Counted from the first letter of the stretch, positions 45,693 through 54,057 are shown. The stretch: 64,000 nucleotides of DNA from Crocinitomicaceae bacterium (GCA_021325675.1 JAJTCM010000005.1:152921-216920); one strand, 5' to 3'. Program-made: numbers and translations. Notes: a model not told the origin generated them from the letters alone.

Positions 45693-45700
45693 CAAAAGTA
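45693..45700 (-). promoter_or_regulatory. Bacteroidota -7 box of pepD
   Basis: Minus-strand TACTTTTG lies 28 nt before the pepD ATG. Confidence 0.5.
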
Positions 45701-45724
45701 AGGATTCAAATTGTAATTTTTAAC

Positions 45725-45806
45725 ACGTGCTTTTTAAAAATTATTTGCACGTATCAAAGAAATGATTTATATTTGCACGTATAACATTATTAAAAAATAT
45801 ACGTAT
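45725..45806 (+). promoter_or_regulatory. Toxin-antitoxin promoter with repeated operator-like boxes
   Basis: This is a textbook Bacteroidota promoter: TTG (45745-45747), a 20-nt spacer and TATATTTG (45768-45775). The 12-mer ATTTGCACGTAT occurs twice (45743-45754 and 45771-45782), one over each promoter element. The upstream ACGTGC (45725-45730) is an inverted half of the same box, and the palindrome ATACGTAT (45799-45806) ends just before the ATG. The arrangement fits autoregulation by the antitoxin or its complex. Confidence 0.7.
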
Positions 45807-45807
45807 C

Positions 45808-46053
45808 ATGAATGCTAAGCTTACATTGACGATTGAAGAAATGGTAATCGAAAGAGCGAAAAAATATGCTAAGGAAAGGGAACGAAGTCTTTCTGACCTG
45901 ATCGAGAATTACCTGAAGGCTTTGACCCAGGATTCTTCACCTGTTATTGAGCTCACTCCGATCGTTAAATCGCTGAAAGGTGCTTTCCAGGCCCCAAAAG
46001 ATTTCGATTACAAAACAGAACTGACAAAGGCCTTATCGAAAAAACACCTGTAA
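45808..46053 (+). CDS. DUF6364-type antitoxin
   Basis: The 81-residue product begins with 'AKLTLTIEEMVIERAKKYAKER' style ribbon-helix-helix sequence (a beta strand followed by two helices, 'RSLSDLIENYL'), as in DUF6364 antitoxins. The C-terminal half ('LKGAFQAPKDFDYKTELTKAL') is likely the flexible part that blocks the toxin. It ends 3 nt before the PIN-domain gene. Operator-like repeats in the promoter fit DNA-binding autoregulation. Confidence 0.85.
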   Translation: MNAKLTLTIEEMVIERAKKYAKERERSLSDLIENYLKALTQDSSPVIELTPIVKSLKGAFQAPKDFDYKTELTKALSKKHL

Positions 46054-46056
46054 GTT

Positions 46057-46482
46057 ATGACCCGGATTTTAATTGATACGGATGTGATCCTGGATTTCTT
46101 TTTTGACAGGAAACCTTTTTCTGATAATGCTGCACAAATTATATCCTTGTGTGAATCCAAAAAAATGAAAGGATACGTAACTCCTGTCATGATCAGCAAT
46201 ATTTATTATTTGCTGCGCCAGACTGCCAAACATGAAAAAGTAATTGAAAATCTGAAGCTCTTGCTTTCGATTACAGAAATACTTGAAATCAAAAGGGCTT
46301 CCATCATTCAGGCATTAAATTCGCCTTTCAAAGACTTCGAGGACGCCCTTCAAAATTACGCCGCCGAATCAGACCAGATTGATGTTATCATCACACGTAA
46401 TACTAAAGATTACAAAAACAGTGCCCTGGGGATCATGACGCCAGATAATTATCTGAAAATGATTGCCGGACAGTTAAAATAA
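46057..46482 (+). CDS. PIN-domain ribonuclease toxin (VapC-like)
   Basis: The 141-residue protein has the PIN-domain acidic residues: 'ILIDTDVILDFFF' (D7, D9 region), 'PFKDFEDALQNYAA' (near residue 90) and 'VIITRNTKDYKNSAL' (near residue 110). VapC toxins cut RNA, often tRNA, when the antitoxin is lost. It is the second gene of the pair with a DUF6364 antitoxin. It ends 3 nt before the convergent mltG gene. Confidence 0.9.
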   Translation: MTRILIDTDVILDFFFDRKPFSDNAAQIISLCESKKMKGYVTPVMISNIYYLLRQTAKHEKVIENLKLLLSITEILEIKRASIIQALNSPFKDFEDALQNYAAESDQIDVIITRNTKDYKNSALGIMTPDNYLKMIAGQLK

Positions 46483-46485
46483 GTA

Positions 46486-47544
46486 CTAATATCCTTCACT
46501 TTTCAGCCACCTGGAATAAATTCCTGCCAGGCGATCGTGATCCGCATAATCGACCGTGAAATCGTGTAGGCCGGAATAATCGGGCTTAGCCATCATGAAG
46601 ACATAATTGTGCTTTTCACGGTTCAAAACGGCATCTACACAAGCAACCGGTGGAATGCAGATCGGTCCCGGCGGCAAACCTTTGTAGAGATAAGTATTGT
46701 ACGGACAATCGCGGTCACGGTGTTCGTAAGTCAAACGTTGCACGCCTTCGAGCTCATCGCCCCAGCAGAATTTGAACGTCGGATCGGACTGCAGCTTCAT
46801 GCCTTTCGCGATGCGGTTGAGGTACAAACCGGCAATCGTCGGCCATTCGGACGGGTTTTTCCCTTGCTCGGAATAAACAACACTAGCCAGCGTCACCGCT
46901 TCGGAAGGTGATTTCAAACCGATAGCTGCGAGCTTTTGCTTGCGCTCGTCCGTCCAGAAATCGCGGAACTCCTTTGCCATGCGCTGCAGGAACTGATCGG
47001 CATCCGTATCCCAGAACATGCGGTAGGTATTCGGTAAAAACAGCGCCGGAAGCTCCTCCGAAGTAAAATCGTATTTCTCCAGAGTGCTTTCGGAAGTCAG
47101 GAATTCGGAGAGCGTCAGACTATCGGTCATGATACAGCGCGAAACTTTCCCGGCAAGCTGGTAAACGTCGCGGCAGTTGTTGAAAGTTACTTCCACTTCC
47201 ACTTCGGCGTTGCCGTTTCCGTTGGAATTTTTGGTAAAGCCGTTGAGCAAAGTCCTGTAATTTGTTCCCGGTTCGATCAGGTATTTACCGGAAGCCAGGC
47301 GATCAGCGTTCAATTCTTTGTACTCGCCTACTTTGATCAATGCGTCTTTGTTCCCAATGATTTTCGCTTTTTCAAGCTGGTCCGCCAGGCCCTTCAGACC
47401 GGATTTGGCATCAAAGAAAAAAGCGCTTTGCTTTTCATTCAGTGTTTTTTTCGAGCCGGCCAGGTAAAGGCTGATTTTCGGCCATAAAACGATAATTCCG
47501 ATAATTGCCAGGACGGCAGCGGCGATACTTATTTTTTTAAACAT
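46486..47544 (-). CDS. mltG: Endolytic murein transglycosylase MltG
   Basis: MltG cuts nascent glycan strands within the chain and so sets their length. The 352-residue product has an N-terminal membrane helix (about 5-24), a LysM-like 'ASGKYLIEPGTNYRTLL' region and the YceG catalytic domain with 'TLASVVYSEQGK' containing the conserved Glu (near 227), 'IAGLYLNRIAKGMKLQSDPT' (near 246) and 'GLPPGPI' (near 289). It overlaps the acetyltransferase gene by 16 nt and ends the operon that starts at 48534 or 48842. Confidence 0.94.
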   Translation of the reverse strand: MFKKISIAAAVLAIIGIIVLWPKISLYLAGSKKTLNEKQSAFFFDAKSGLKGLADQLEKAKIIGNKDALIKVGEYKELNADRLASGKYLIEPGTNYRTLLNGFTKNSNGNGNAEVEVEVTFNNCRDVYQLAGKVSRCIMTDSLTLSEFLTSESTLEKYDFTSEELPALFLPNTYRMFWDTDADQFLQRMAKEFRDFWTDERKQKLAAIGLKSPSEAVTLASVVYSEQGKNPSEWPTIAGLYLNRIAKGMKLQSDPTFKFCWGDELEGVQRLTYEHRDRDCPYNTYLYKGLPPGPICIPPVACVDAVLNREKHNYVFMMAKPDYSGLHDFTVDYADHDRLAGIYSRWLKSEGY

Positions 47545-48050
47545 AGTTGATAAATTCTTTCATTAATGCGCTTTCCGCGATCGAGGAACCATTCTTTGCG
47601 GGTGCCGATCCACTCGTAACCGGCGGATTCAAACAGGCGGATGCTGGCTTCGTTGTCTTCGAGGATATTGGCTGTCAGGCTGTGAAACCCCAGTAAAACG
47701 CTCGTATATTCAGCCAGCAGATCCAGGCTTTCGCGTGCAAACCCTTTGTTCCTTTCGGATTTTTCAGCTACTAAAATTCCAACGCCTGCGTGACCGTGCT
47801 TGAAATTGGCTTCAAACAAATCGAGTGTGCCGATAGCTTCTTCATTGCTGTTGAGGCAGATCATCAGGCGTAATTCACCCGACTGGCGGAAATTCCGGAT
47901 GCTGTTGATGTATTCTAAAATGCCGTGCATGGAATAGGGCGCTTCCGTTCCGCTCACACGCCAGTGCTCGGGATTGTTTTCCCAAAGCATGATCCGTGTG
48001 GCATCAGCGGGCTCTACCGCGCGAAGAAATATGTTCCGGCCTTTCAGCAT
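47529..48050 (-). CDS. GNAT-family acetyltransferase (RimJ/RimL-like)
   Basis: The 173-residue protein has the ribosomal-protein-like GNAT fold: start 'LKGRNIFLRAVEPAD', acetyl-CoA region 'VGILVAEKSERNKGFARES' (near residue 97; the R/Q-x-x-G-x loop is here ERNKGFA) and 'NEASIRLFESAGYEW' (near 143). It would acetylate a protein N-terminus or a small amine; the substrate is unknown. The family start points to the ATG at 48050, although one at 48080 is in frame. Either way its start lies inside the upstream gene, with an overlap of 47 nt. Confidence 0.87.
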   Translation of the reverse strand: MLKGRNIFLRAVEPADATRIMLWENNPEHWRVSGTEAPYSMHGILEYINSIRNFRQSGELRLMICLNSNEEAIGTLDLFEANFKHGHAGVGILVAEKSERNKGFARESLDLLAEYTSVLLGFHSLTANILEDNEASIRLFESAGYEWIGTRKEWFLDRGKRINERIYQLCLKK

Positions 48051-48534
48051 GTTTGATTTTATCCAGGTGACGGGTAACATCTTCCAGCGAATAGCTTTTG
48101 ATCCCCGTAAAATCCGGAGGTAAATTTAAAGTAAAATAAGCTAAAATTTGTCCCTTTTCTTCTAAATATTTTAAGAAGGCCGGTAATAAAAAGCCGGAAG
48201 TGCGGATGCCGTAAAGATCGAGGATCGGAACAAGGCAAGTGTTAACAGCCTCACTGATAGCCGAATATTCGTTTTTAACGGCTAAAAACCGTTCGCTGGA
48301 AAACCCGCCTTCATCCAAACGCAGGAACAAAGCCGGGATTTTTTTGAGCCGCACAGCCCTGAAAATCGTCTCTACTTCCGTGTCGTCTTTTCCATGTACC
48401 TGCAGGCTGAAATAATTCCCGTCAAGCGAAATCCCGATATGCGGCGGAACCCGGTCGGCGTGCGTAATCCAGAGAAAAGCTCCCTGTCGAAGACCGGCTT
48501 CGGTAATTTCCTTGTATTCGTTGCGGAATGTCAT
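48004..48534 (-). CDS. Conserved hypothetical protein
   Basis: I do not recognise this 176-residue protein. It is soluble, with a mixed alpha/beta pattern: 'PPHIGISLDGNYFSLQVHG' (near residue 30), 'DDTEVETIFRAVRLKKIPALFL' and a C-terminal 'FTGIKSYSLEDVTRHLDKIK' helix. It has no signal peptide or membrane helix. Its 3' end overlaps the acetyltransferase gene by 47 nt and it lies 29 nt after the thiamine-binding protein gene, so it is part of the mltG operon. Confidence 0.75.
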   Translation of the reverse strand: MTFRNEYKEITEAGLRQGAFLWITHADRVPPHIGISLDGNYFSLQVHGKDDTEVETIFRAVRLKKIPALFLRLDEGGFSSERFLAVKNEYSAISEAVNTCLVPILDLYGIRTSGFLLPAFLKYLEEKGQILAYFTLNLPPDFTGIKSYSLEDVTRHLDKIKHAERPEHISSRGRAR

Positions 48535-48563
48535 TTTTTGGGAATGATGAATCTCATCATTAA

Positions 48564-48842
48564 TTAATATTTCTCCAGTTTATCGGCGATTTTCAGCTCG
48601 CGGTTGGCAGCGTGGATTTTGATATTGATAACCACATCTTCGCAGCGTTTCAGGCTTTGCGTTTTGATTTCTTCCACGAGCTTAAAAACCTGTTCGTATT
48701 CGCCTTCGACAACCGTTTCAAAAGGACAAACGACGTATTTCATCCCGCTTTGCTGAATTATAGCTATGGCGTCATCAATAATTGCATATTTTTCGATGTC
48801 ATTCCCGAATGGTAAAAGCTGGATCGCTACGTTTATTTGCAT
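48564..48842 (-). CDS. Thiamine-binding (YkoF/MTH1187-type) protein
   Basis: This 92-residue protein has the ferredoxin-like fold of the thiamine-binding family (PF01910): 'VAIQLLPFGNDIEKYAIIDDAI' near the start, 'SGMKYVVCPFETVVEGEYEQVF' in the middle and 'CEDVVINIKIHAANRE' near the end. Members bind thiamine or related small molecules in the cytoplasm as tetramers. Its place ahead of a hypothetical gene and mltG gives no clear pathway. Confidence 0.85.
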   Translation of the reverse strand: MQINVAIQLLPFGNDIEKYAIIDDAIAIIQQSGMKYVVCPFETVVEGEYEQVFKLVEEIKTQSLKRCEDVVINIKIHAANRELKIADKLEKY

Positions 48843-48955
48843 AGAATAATTTTGTTTGTAATTTTAAGAGAACTTAATGTTTTATGTACAAAAGTCCTTC
48901 CCTTTGCCCTTCTCTGAAAGGGAAAATGGTTTTCCTCCCTTAAAGATGTAAGACT

Positions 48956-50503
48956 TTATTTTTTCGGGGACAAAATTACAAAAGGAATCAACATTTCCTC
49001 GAGGGAAATACCACCATGTTGAAAAGTATCGCCGTAATAGTTCACAAAATGGTTGTAATTGTTGGGATAGACGAAGAAATCGTTTTCCTTCACAAAGACA
49101 AATTCGCTGGAAACATTGATTTTAGGCAGAAAAGCTTCGTGCGGATCGCGGATCGTGAACACTTCTTTGGCATTATAGCTCAGGTTTTTGCCTATTTTGT
49201 AACGCAGGTTGGTGTTCGTATTCCGGTCACCAACGATTTTCACGGGATTGGTCACTTTGATCGTACCGTGGTCCGTTGTGATGATCACCTTTATTTTTGC
49301 ATCGGCAATTTTGCGGAAAATCTCGTTAAGCGGCGAATGCTCGAACCAGGAAACCGTAATCGAACGATATGCTTTTTCATCATCGGCGAGCTCGCGGATC
49401 ACTTCCATTTCGGTGCGGGCGTGGGAAAGCATATCCACAAAGTTGTAGACTATCACGTTCAGGTCGTTTTCTTTCAGCTCACTGAAGCTGTCTACCAACT
49501 TTTTGCCTGCATCGTGGTTGGTAATTTTGTTGTAAGACCATTTTCCTTTCTTGCCCAGGCGCGTAAGGTTGGCTTCAAGAAATTCCTTCTCGTGCATATT
49601 TTTTCCGCCTTCGTCTTCTTCATTGAGCCATAATTTCGGGAATTTTTTCTCAATTTCCATGGGCATTAACCCCGCAAAAAGGGCATTGCGCGCATAATGC
49701 GTAGCTGTAGGCAAAATACTGGAAATGAGCTCTTCTTCCTCCACGTTAAAATAACGGGAAATCAGCGGCTGGATCATTTTCCACTGGTCGTAGCGGAGGT
49801 TGTCGATCACCACCAGGAATATTTTTTCCTTGCCGATCAGCGGTGCTACGCGGTCTTTGATGAGGGAATGGATCATTTGCGGCGCATCTTCGTCACCGTT
49901 GACCCAGTCGAGGTAATTTTTTTCTATGAATTTGGAGAAAAGCGTATTGGCTTCTTTCTTCTGCATTTTCAGGATTTCCTGCATGCCTTTGTCTTCGATC
50001 GTATCGAGCTCCAGCTCCCAGTAAACAAGCTTACGGTAAAGCTCAATCCATTCCGTAATATCGAGTCTCCCGCCCATTTGCATGCCCAGCTGGCGGAATT
50101 CCTGCTGGTAATTGGAATTGGTTTTTTGAGAGATCAGCTTCTGGTGTTCCAGGTTTTTCTTGATACAAAGGAGGATCTGGTTCGGGTTCACGGGCTTGAT
50201 CAGGTAATCGGCAATTTTGCCCCCGATCGCTTCTTCCATGATGGATTCTTCCTCGCTTTTAGTGATCATAACCACTGGCACCAAAGGTTTTTCTTCCTTA
50301 ATGCGCGTTAAAGCTTCCAAACCGGAAATTCCCGGCATATTTTCATCCAGGAAAATGATATCGTAGTGTTCCTCGGAGCTTTTATCCACTGCATCATTGC
50401 CATTGTTGACCGTGTCTACCGAGTAGCCTTTGGATTCTAAAAATAAAATGTGTGGTTTTAGTAAATCAATTTCGTCGTCTGCCCATAGGATTTTTGCCTG
50501 CAT
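48956..50503 (-). CDS. porX: T9SS response regulator PorX (REC plus PglZ)
   Basis: PorX is the response regulator that controls type IX secretion genes together with the kinase PorY and sigma factor SigP in Porphyromonas. The 515-residue protein has an N-terminal receiver domain ('ILWADDEIDLL', phospho-Asp near residue 53 in 'IIFLDENMPG', Lys in 'DYLIKPVNPN') and a C-terminal PglZ alkaline-phosphatase-like domain ('FLVVIDNLRYDQW', 'TATHYARNALFAG', 'VDMLSHAR', 'TTDHGTIKV'). It has no DNA-binding domain. A 78-nt longer frame exists, but the ATG at 50503 matches the PorX start. Regulation of the three cargo genes here is plausible. Confidence 0.96.
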   Translation of the reverse strand: MQAKILWADDEIDLLKPHILFLESKGYSVDTVNNGNDAVDKSSEEHYDIIFLDENMPGISGLEALTRIKEEKPLVPVVMITKSEEESIMEEAIGGKIADYLIKPVNPNQILLCIKKNLEHQKLISQKTNSNYQQEFRQLGMQMGGRLDITEWIELYRKLVYWELELDTIEDKGMQEILKMQKKEANTLFSKFIEKNYLDWVNGDEDAPQMIHSLIKDRVAPLIGKEKIFLVVIDNLRYDQWKMIQPLISRYFNVEEEELISSILPTATHYARNALFAGLMPMEIEKKFPKLWLNEEDEGGKNMHEKEFLEANLTRLGKKGKWSYNKITNHDAGKKLVDSFSELKENDLNVIVYNFVDMLSHARTEMEVIRELADDEKAYRSITVSWFEHSPLNEIFRKIADAKIKVIITTDHGTIKVTNPVKIVGDRNTNTNLRYKIGKNLSYNAKEVFTIRDPHEAFLPKINVSSEFVFVKENDFFVYPNNYNHFVNYYGDTFQHGGISLEEMLIPFVILSPKK

Positions 50504-50527
50504 TGTCTTTCGTTTTTGTTGTGTACG

Positions 50528-50557
50528 TAAAAATAAGGAATTTATTGCTCGGTCCAA
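50528..50557 (-). promoter_or_regulatory. porX promoter
   Basis: On the minus strand: TTG (50557-50555), a 19-nt spacer, then TATTTTTA (50535-50528), one base off TAnnTTTG. The box lies 25 nt before the porX ATG. Confidence 0.6.
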
Positions 50558-50642
50558 CTCCCTCTTAACTATTTTTGGCACGCGGCTTGCTTAATAGCAC
50601 GAAAGCATTTTTTTATTATTTTTACCCTCATAATTTAAATAT

Positions 50643-51752
50643 ATGAAACACTTAATTTTAACATTTGCCGCACTTTTCACTGCCTTCGGTTACTCTACCG
50701 CACAAAAAACAGAGAAAGACCTTGAACCGGGTATTTACGCCTCTATTGAGACTGCAAAAGGCAATATCCTGATTTTCCTCGAAGCCGAAAAAACCCCGAT
50801 GACCGTTGCTAACTTTGTTGGTCTTGCTGAAGGAAAATTTGCACACAAGGACAAAAAATTCGATAAGCCTTACTATAACGGTTTGAAATTTCACCGTGTA
50901 ATCAAAGATTTCATGATCCAGGGTGGTGACCCCCTCGGAACAGGAAGCGGCGATCCTGGCTACAAATTTTACGATGAGATCCACAAGGAATTGAAACATA
51001 CCGGACCGGGCATTTTGTCTATGGCGAATTCCGGGCCGAACACCAACGGAAGCCAGTTTTTTATTACACACAAGGAAACGCCGTGGTTAGACGGTAAGCA
51101 CACTGTTTTCGGCCACGTTATTGAAGGCCAGGACGTAGTGAACAAGATCGAGCAGAATGATGTTATGACTGCCGTGAAAATCATCCGCGTTGGAAAACAA
51201 TACAAAAAATGGGACGCAACGGCTGTTTTTGCTGCTAAAATTGCCGAAATCGAAAAGATAGAAGCAGAGAAGAAAGCGAAAATGGAAAAAATCGCTGCTA
51301 TGTCGCAGGATGAGTACAAAGTATACCTGATGGACCAAATCAAGAAAACTTACCCGAAAGCACAGCAATCTGCATCAGGCTTGATCTACATCATTGAAAA
51401 CGAAGGAACAGGCGAAAAACCGAAAGAAGGCGATAAGCTGTCCGTTCATTACACGGGTACTTTCCTCGACGGAACGAAATTTGACGCTTCCAGGGACCGC
51501 GGCGCACCAATGGATTTTCAATACAAAGTACAGCGTATGGTTGCCGGTTTTGAAGAAGGCCTTGCCATGTTAGGAAAAGGCGGAAAAGCACGCATCATTA
51601 TTCCTTATTACGCAGCTTACGGACCAAACGGACGCGGCCCGATCCCGGCTTATTCTGACCTGATGTTTGAACTGGAAATGGTTGACATTCAGCCGGGCGT
51701 AGTTCCAGCACACGATGGGCACGATCACAGCGATCCGAACCATAAACACTAA
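50643..51752 (+). CDS. Secreted cyclophilin-FKBP fusion peptidyl-prolyl isomerase
   Basis: The 369-residue protein joins two unrelated isomerase folds. After a signal peptide (cut near 'STAQ', residue 21) comes a cyclophilin domain (about 30-185) with '[15 protein letters not shown]', 'GSQFFIT' and '[11 protein letters not shown]'. A Lys/Glu-rich linker helix follows (about 195-235), then an FKBP domain (about 245-350) with '[16 protein letters not shown]', '[20 protein letters not shown]' and '[20 protein letters not shown]'. Catalytic residues of both domains appear intact. The tail is His-rich ([13 protein letters not shown]) and may bind metal. It should help fold periplasmic proteins. 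A terminator follows. Confidence 0.94.
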   Translation: MKHLILTFAALFTAFGYSTAQKTEKDLEPGIYASIETAKGNILIFLEAEKTPMTVANFVGLAEGKFAHKDKKFDKPYYNGLKFHRVIKDFMIQGGDPLGTGSGDPGYKFYDEIHKELKHTGPGILSMANSGPNTNGSQFFITHKETPWLDGKHTVFGHVIEGQDVVNKIEQNDVMTAVKIIRVGKQYKKWDATAVFAAKIAEIEKIEAEKKAKMEKIAAMSQDEYKVYLMDQIKKTYPKAQQSASGLIYIIENEGTGEKPKEGDKLSVHYTGTFLDGTKFDASRDRGAPMDFQYKVQRMVAGFEEGLAMLGKGGKARIIIPYYAAYGPNGRGPIPAYSDLMFELEMVDIQPGVVPAHDGHDHSDPNHKH

Positions 51753-51810
51753 GAATTAAAAATGAAGAATGGAGAATTAAAAATTGTTTCATTCTGAATT
51801 ATAAAATGGG

Positions 51811-51841
51811 AGCCCTGGTTAGAAATAATCGGGGCTTTTTT
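51811..51841 (+). terminator. Terminator of the PPIase gene
   Basis: AGCCCTG (51811-51817) pairs with CGGGGCT (51830-51836), one G-T pair, followed by TTTTT. It lies 59 nt after the stop. Confidence 0.7.
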
Positions 51842-51980
51842 GTGGGTTTGGTTCCCGCTGAAGGATGCAGATTCCAGGCGCGGATGTACGCGATTTTTTG
51901 ATTAGGCTAGTGTGAATAATTTGAACATCTATTTTGCGCTATCAGCGAGTCGATCTGCGGGAAAAACCTTCGAATTTCTT

Positions 51981-53129
51981 TTACGACTTAAAATCAAATT
52001 TCTTAGCCTGGACAGGAAAAAGGTTGGTGATTTCGCCGGAATAATAGAATTGGTAAGCGATCATTCCAAACGTGTAGGCTTTTTCCTTGATGACAATCGT
52101 TGAGCCGCCGACTTTCGGGTTTTTCTTTGGAACGGACTGCGGATAACCCACGTTGAAAAGTGTTGCGAGGATTTCGGGGCGGTTGTCGATCGGGAAGCCT
52201 TTGCGCTCCCACTGAACTTTCATTTGCCTGAGGAAAACCGCCGCGTAGAGGTAAGAATAAAAATGGTTGCGGAAAGACGTCAGGCGGTCAAAACGTTCCT
52301 GGACGGTATCTTCTGTTTTAAAGTCAAGGAGCTTTTCGTATTGTTTCCCCATATAATACACGCTGGACGGGTCCTTAAGTGCGGCTTCCATTTTGGCGGC
52401 TGTAAAATCTTTGATCCCGGTAACTCCCAGGGAAAATTTTGATTCTACGGATAAAACTTTCAGCGGGCCGATCCATTTTTTATAGGCTTCGCGATCAGAG
52501 TTAAACAGGCGGATTTGCTCGCCAACGAGACAGGAAACGATCAGGCGCGGCTCAACATGCGTCAGCCGTGCGGCGGAATCGATCAGGGCTTTGTCTTTTT
52601 CAACGGCAATTTTAAAGGTTTCCCATTCGGGCATGTTCATCCATTCGAACACATTTTTGCGGCTGCGCCCTGACGGATAGCTATAACGCTGCTGCCTGTA
52701 CCGGGCCAGCTCAGCTTTATAACCGGGATTATCCGCCCTGAGCTTCATGTCCACGAGGTCGATCATTTTCAGCACTTCCGTGATTTCCTGGCCTTGTTCG
52801 AAAGCCTGCAAAATCTGTTGTGCATTTTTAGGATAATATTTATTGAGGATTGCAATGCGGCTAAGCGCATCGTATTTGTAATGCAATAAGGTAAGGCTGT
52901 CCTGCGCAGCTGTTTTTTCGTATTTTTCATAGCTGGACGCCAGGTAACGGTCGTTGCTGTCTACCGATCCGGCTTCGTTTGTCCATTTAAACTGGATCGC
53001 CAGGTAAGCCACCGTTAATCCAAAACCTATCGCTGCAAAGGAAAATACCAGGAAATAAAACGGTATTTTGAACCATTTGCTTTTTATAATCTTTTTCAAT
53101 TCTTCTAAAATTTCCGAATTAGGCCGCAA
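51981..53129 (-). CDS. Membrane-anchored protein with lysozyme-like features
   Basis: I do not recognise an exact family. The 382-residue protein has one N-terminal membrane helix (about 21-44), placing the rest in the periplasm. A central region 'VEPRLIVSCLVGEQIRLFN' (near residue 200) followed by 'KFSLGVTGIKDFTAAKME' resembles the active-site helix of lytic transglycosylases, in which a Glu follows a hydrophobic helix and a 'S-x-GVTGI' segment comes later. The 'LATLFNVGYPQS' segment near residue 325 also recalls such enzymes. A role in peptidoglycan cleavage is inference. A Met start close to the gene's 5' edge is taken at 53129. Confidence 0.65.
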   Translation of the reverse strand: MRPNSEILEELKKIIKSKWFKIPFYFLVFSFAAIGFGLTVAYLAIQFKWTNEAGSVDSNDRYLASSYEKYEKTAAQDSLTLLHYKYDALSRIAILNKYYPKNAQQILQAFEQGQEITEVLKMIDLVDMKLRADNPGYKAELARYRQQRYSYPSGRSRKNVFEWMNMPEWETFKIAVEKDKALIDSAARLTHVEPRLIVSCLVGEQIRLFNSDREAYKKWIGPLKVLSVESKFSLGVTGIKDFTAAKMEAALKDPSSVYYMGKQYEKLLDFKTEDTVQERFDRLTSFRNHFYSYLYAAVFLRQMKVQWERKGFPIDNRPEILATLFNVGYPQSVPKKNPKVGGSTIVIKEKAYTFGMIAYQFYYSGEITNLFPVQAKKFDFKS

Positions 53130-53186
53130 AGTTAGTGCAAAGTTTTCAATTTCCGCAACTCAATAAGTTTAAGTCCACATAGGTTT

Positions 53187-53210
53187 GGATCGCAAAGTAG
53201 AGTAAGTTTT
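53187..53210 (+). repeat. Solo partial copy of the GxxExxY-element repeat
   Basis: This 24-nt stretch shares 19 bases with 43591-43614, including an exact GGATCGCAAAGT start. No GxxExxY gene and no inverted partner lie nearby. It sits in the 232-nt gap between two divergent genes. Confidence 0.6.
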
Positions 53211-53336
53211 AACTGCTGCACGGTCGCAAGGCCGCAGAATTTTTAAGTTATGCAAAGAGACAATGTTTATCGCATTAACTGACTTCGTCGCTGCTGCGCA
53301 GTCATTAGCACATTAACTTATTTAGCGCATAAACGT

Positions 53337-53344
53337 TATATTTG
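53337..53344 (+). promoter_or_regulatory. Bacteroidota -7 box TATATTTG
   Basis: Perfect TAnnTTTG match 17 nt before the ATG at 53362. Confidence 0.6.
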
Positions 53345-53361
53345 TTGAACACAGATAAGCT

Positions 53362-54057
53362 ATGCGAAAATTTGCGCTTTTACTTCTTCTTTTCAATTGG
53401 TGCATTTCAGCTTGCAGCCAACCGGAAACGGCCAGTAAAGAACGTCAGCTGAATTACCCGCTCGAAAAGGAAAAAGCCCTTGCTTTGCAGAAAGACCTGG
53501 CAGCGCGATATCGTGAGGCGGACAGCTCCGGGAAAGAACGTATCCTGCAGGAAAGCAAACAAAAGCTTTTTGCGCTCATCAGCCATGATTTGATCCCCGG
53601 CTGGTACGGCACGAAATGGGACTTCAACGGAACAACGGAAACACCGGGCCAGGGCACGATTGCCTGCGGATATTTTGTCACCACCGTGCTCCGCGATGCC
53701 GGTTTCCAGCTCAACCGTTATAAATATGCGCAAATGGCTTCCGAAGCAATGATCTTGAAGCTTACCCCGAAAGTAAAGCGTTTTTCCGGCGCGGACTTCA
53801 ACACTGTCGAAAAATACATTGCACAAACTTCCTACGGAATTTTCATCGCCGGGCTTGACAACCACACGGGATTTATCATTAAAACCAAGGATTCGATCCG
53901 CTTTGTGCATTCCGTTGCCTACGAAGATGTGGACGGCGTTGTTTCCCAGGACCTGCCTGAAGCCACAATTTTCAACCTGTCGAACTACAAAGTCCTTGGC
54001 GAGATCCTGCATGAAGATATGATCCGCGCCTGGCTCGAAGGCGGGAAATATGAATGA
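53362..54057 (+). CDS. Lipoprotein, possible papain-like cysteine peptidase
   Basis: The 231-residue product has a lipoprotein signal with lipobox 'ISAC' (Cys18). The mature part has 'GQGTIACGYFVTTVLRDAGF' (near residue 97), which looks like the active-site Cys helix of NlpC/CHAP-type peptidases, and 'GLDNHTGFII' (near residue 167), which would supply the His strand. No named family fits with confidence. It is likely in the periplasm or outer membrane. An isolated gene with its own promoter box. Confidence 0.7.
   Translation: MRKFALLLLLFNWCISACSQPETASKERQLNYPLEKEKALALQKDLAARYREADSSGKERILQESKQKLFALISHDLIPGWYGTKWDFNGTTETPGQGTIACGYFVTTVLRDAGFQLNRYKYAQMASEAMILKLTPKVKRFSGADFNTVEKYIAQTSYGIFIAGLDNHTGFIIKTKDSIRFVHSVAYEDVDGVVSQDLPEATIFNLSNYKVLGEILHEDMIRAWLEGGKYE

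Noticed and set aside
50643..51752. Frameshift-joined pair of isomerase genes
   Set aside because: The frame is continuous through a normal linker helix, and such fusions are known, so it is a true fusion.
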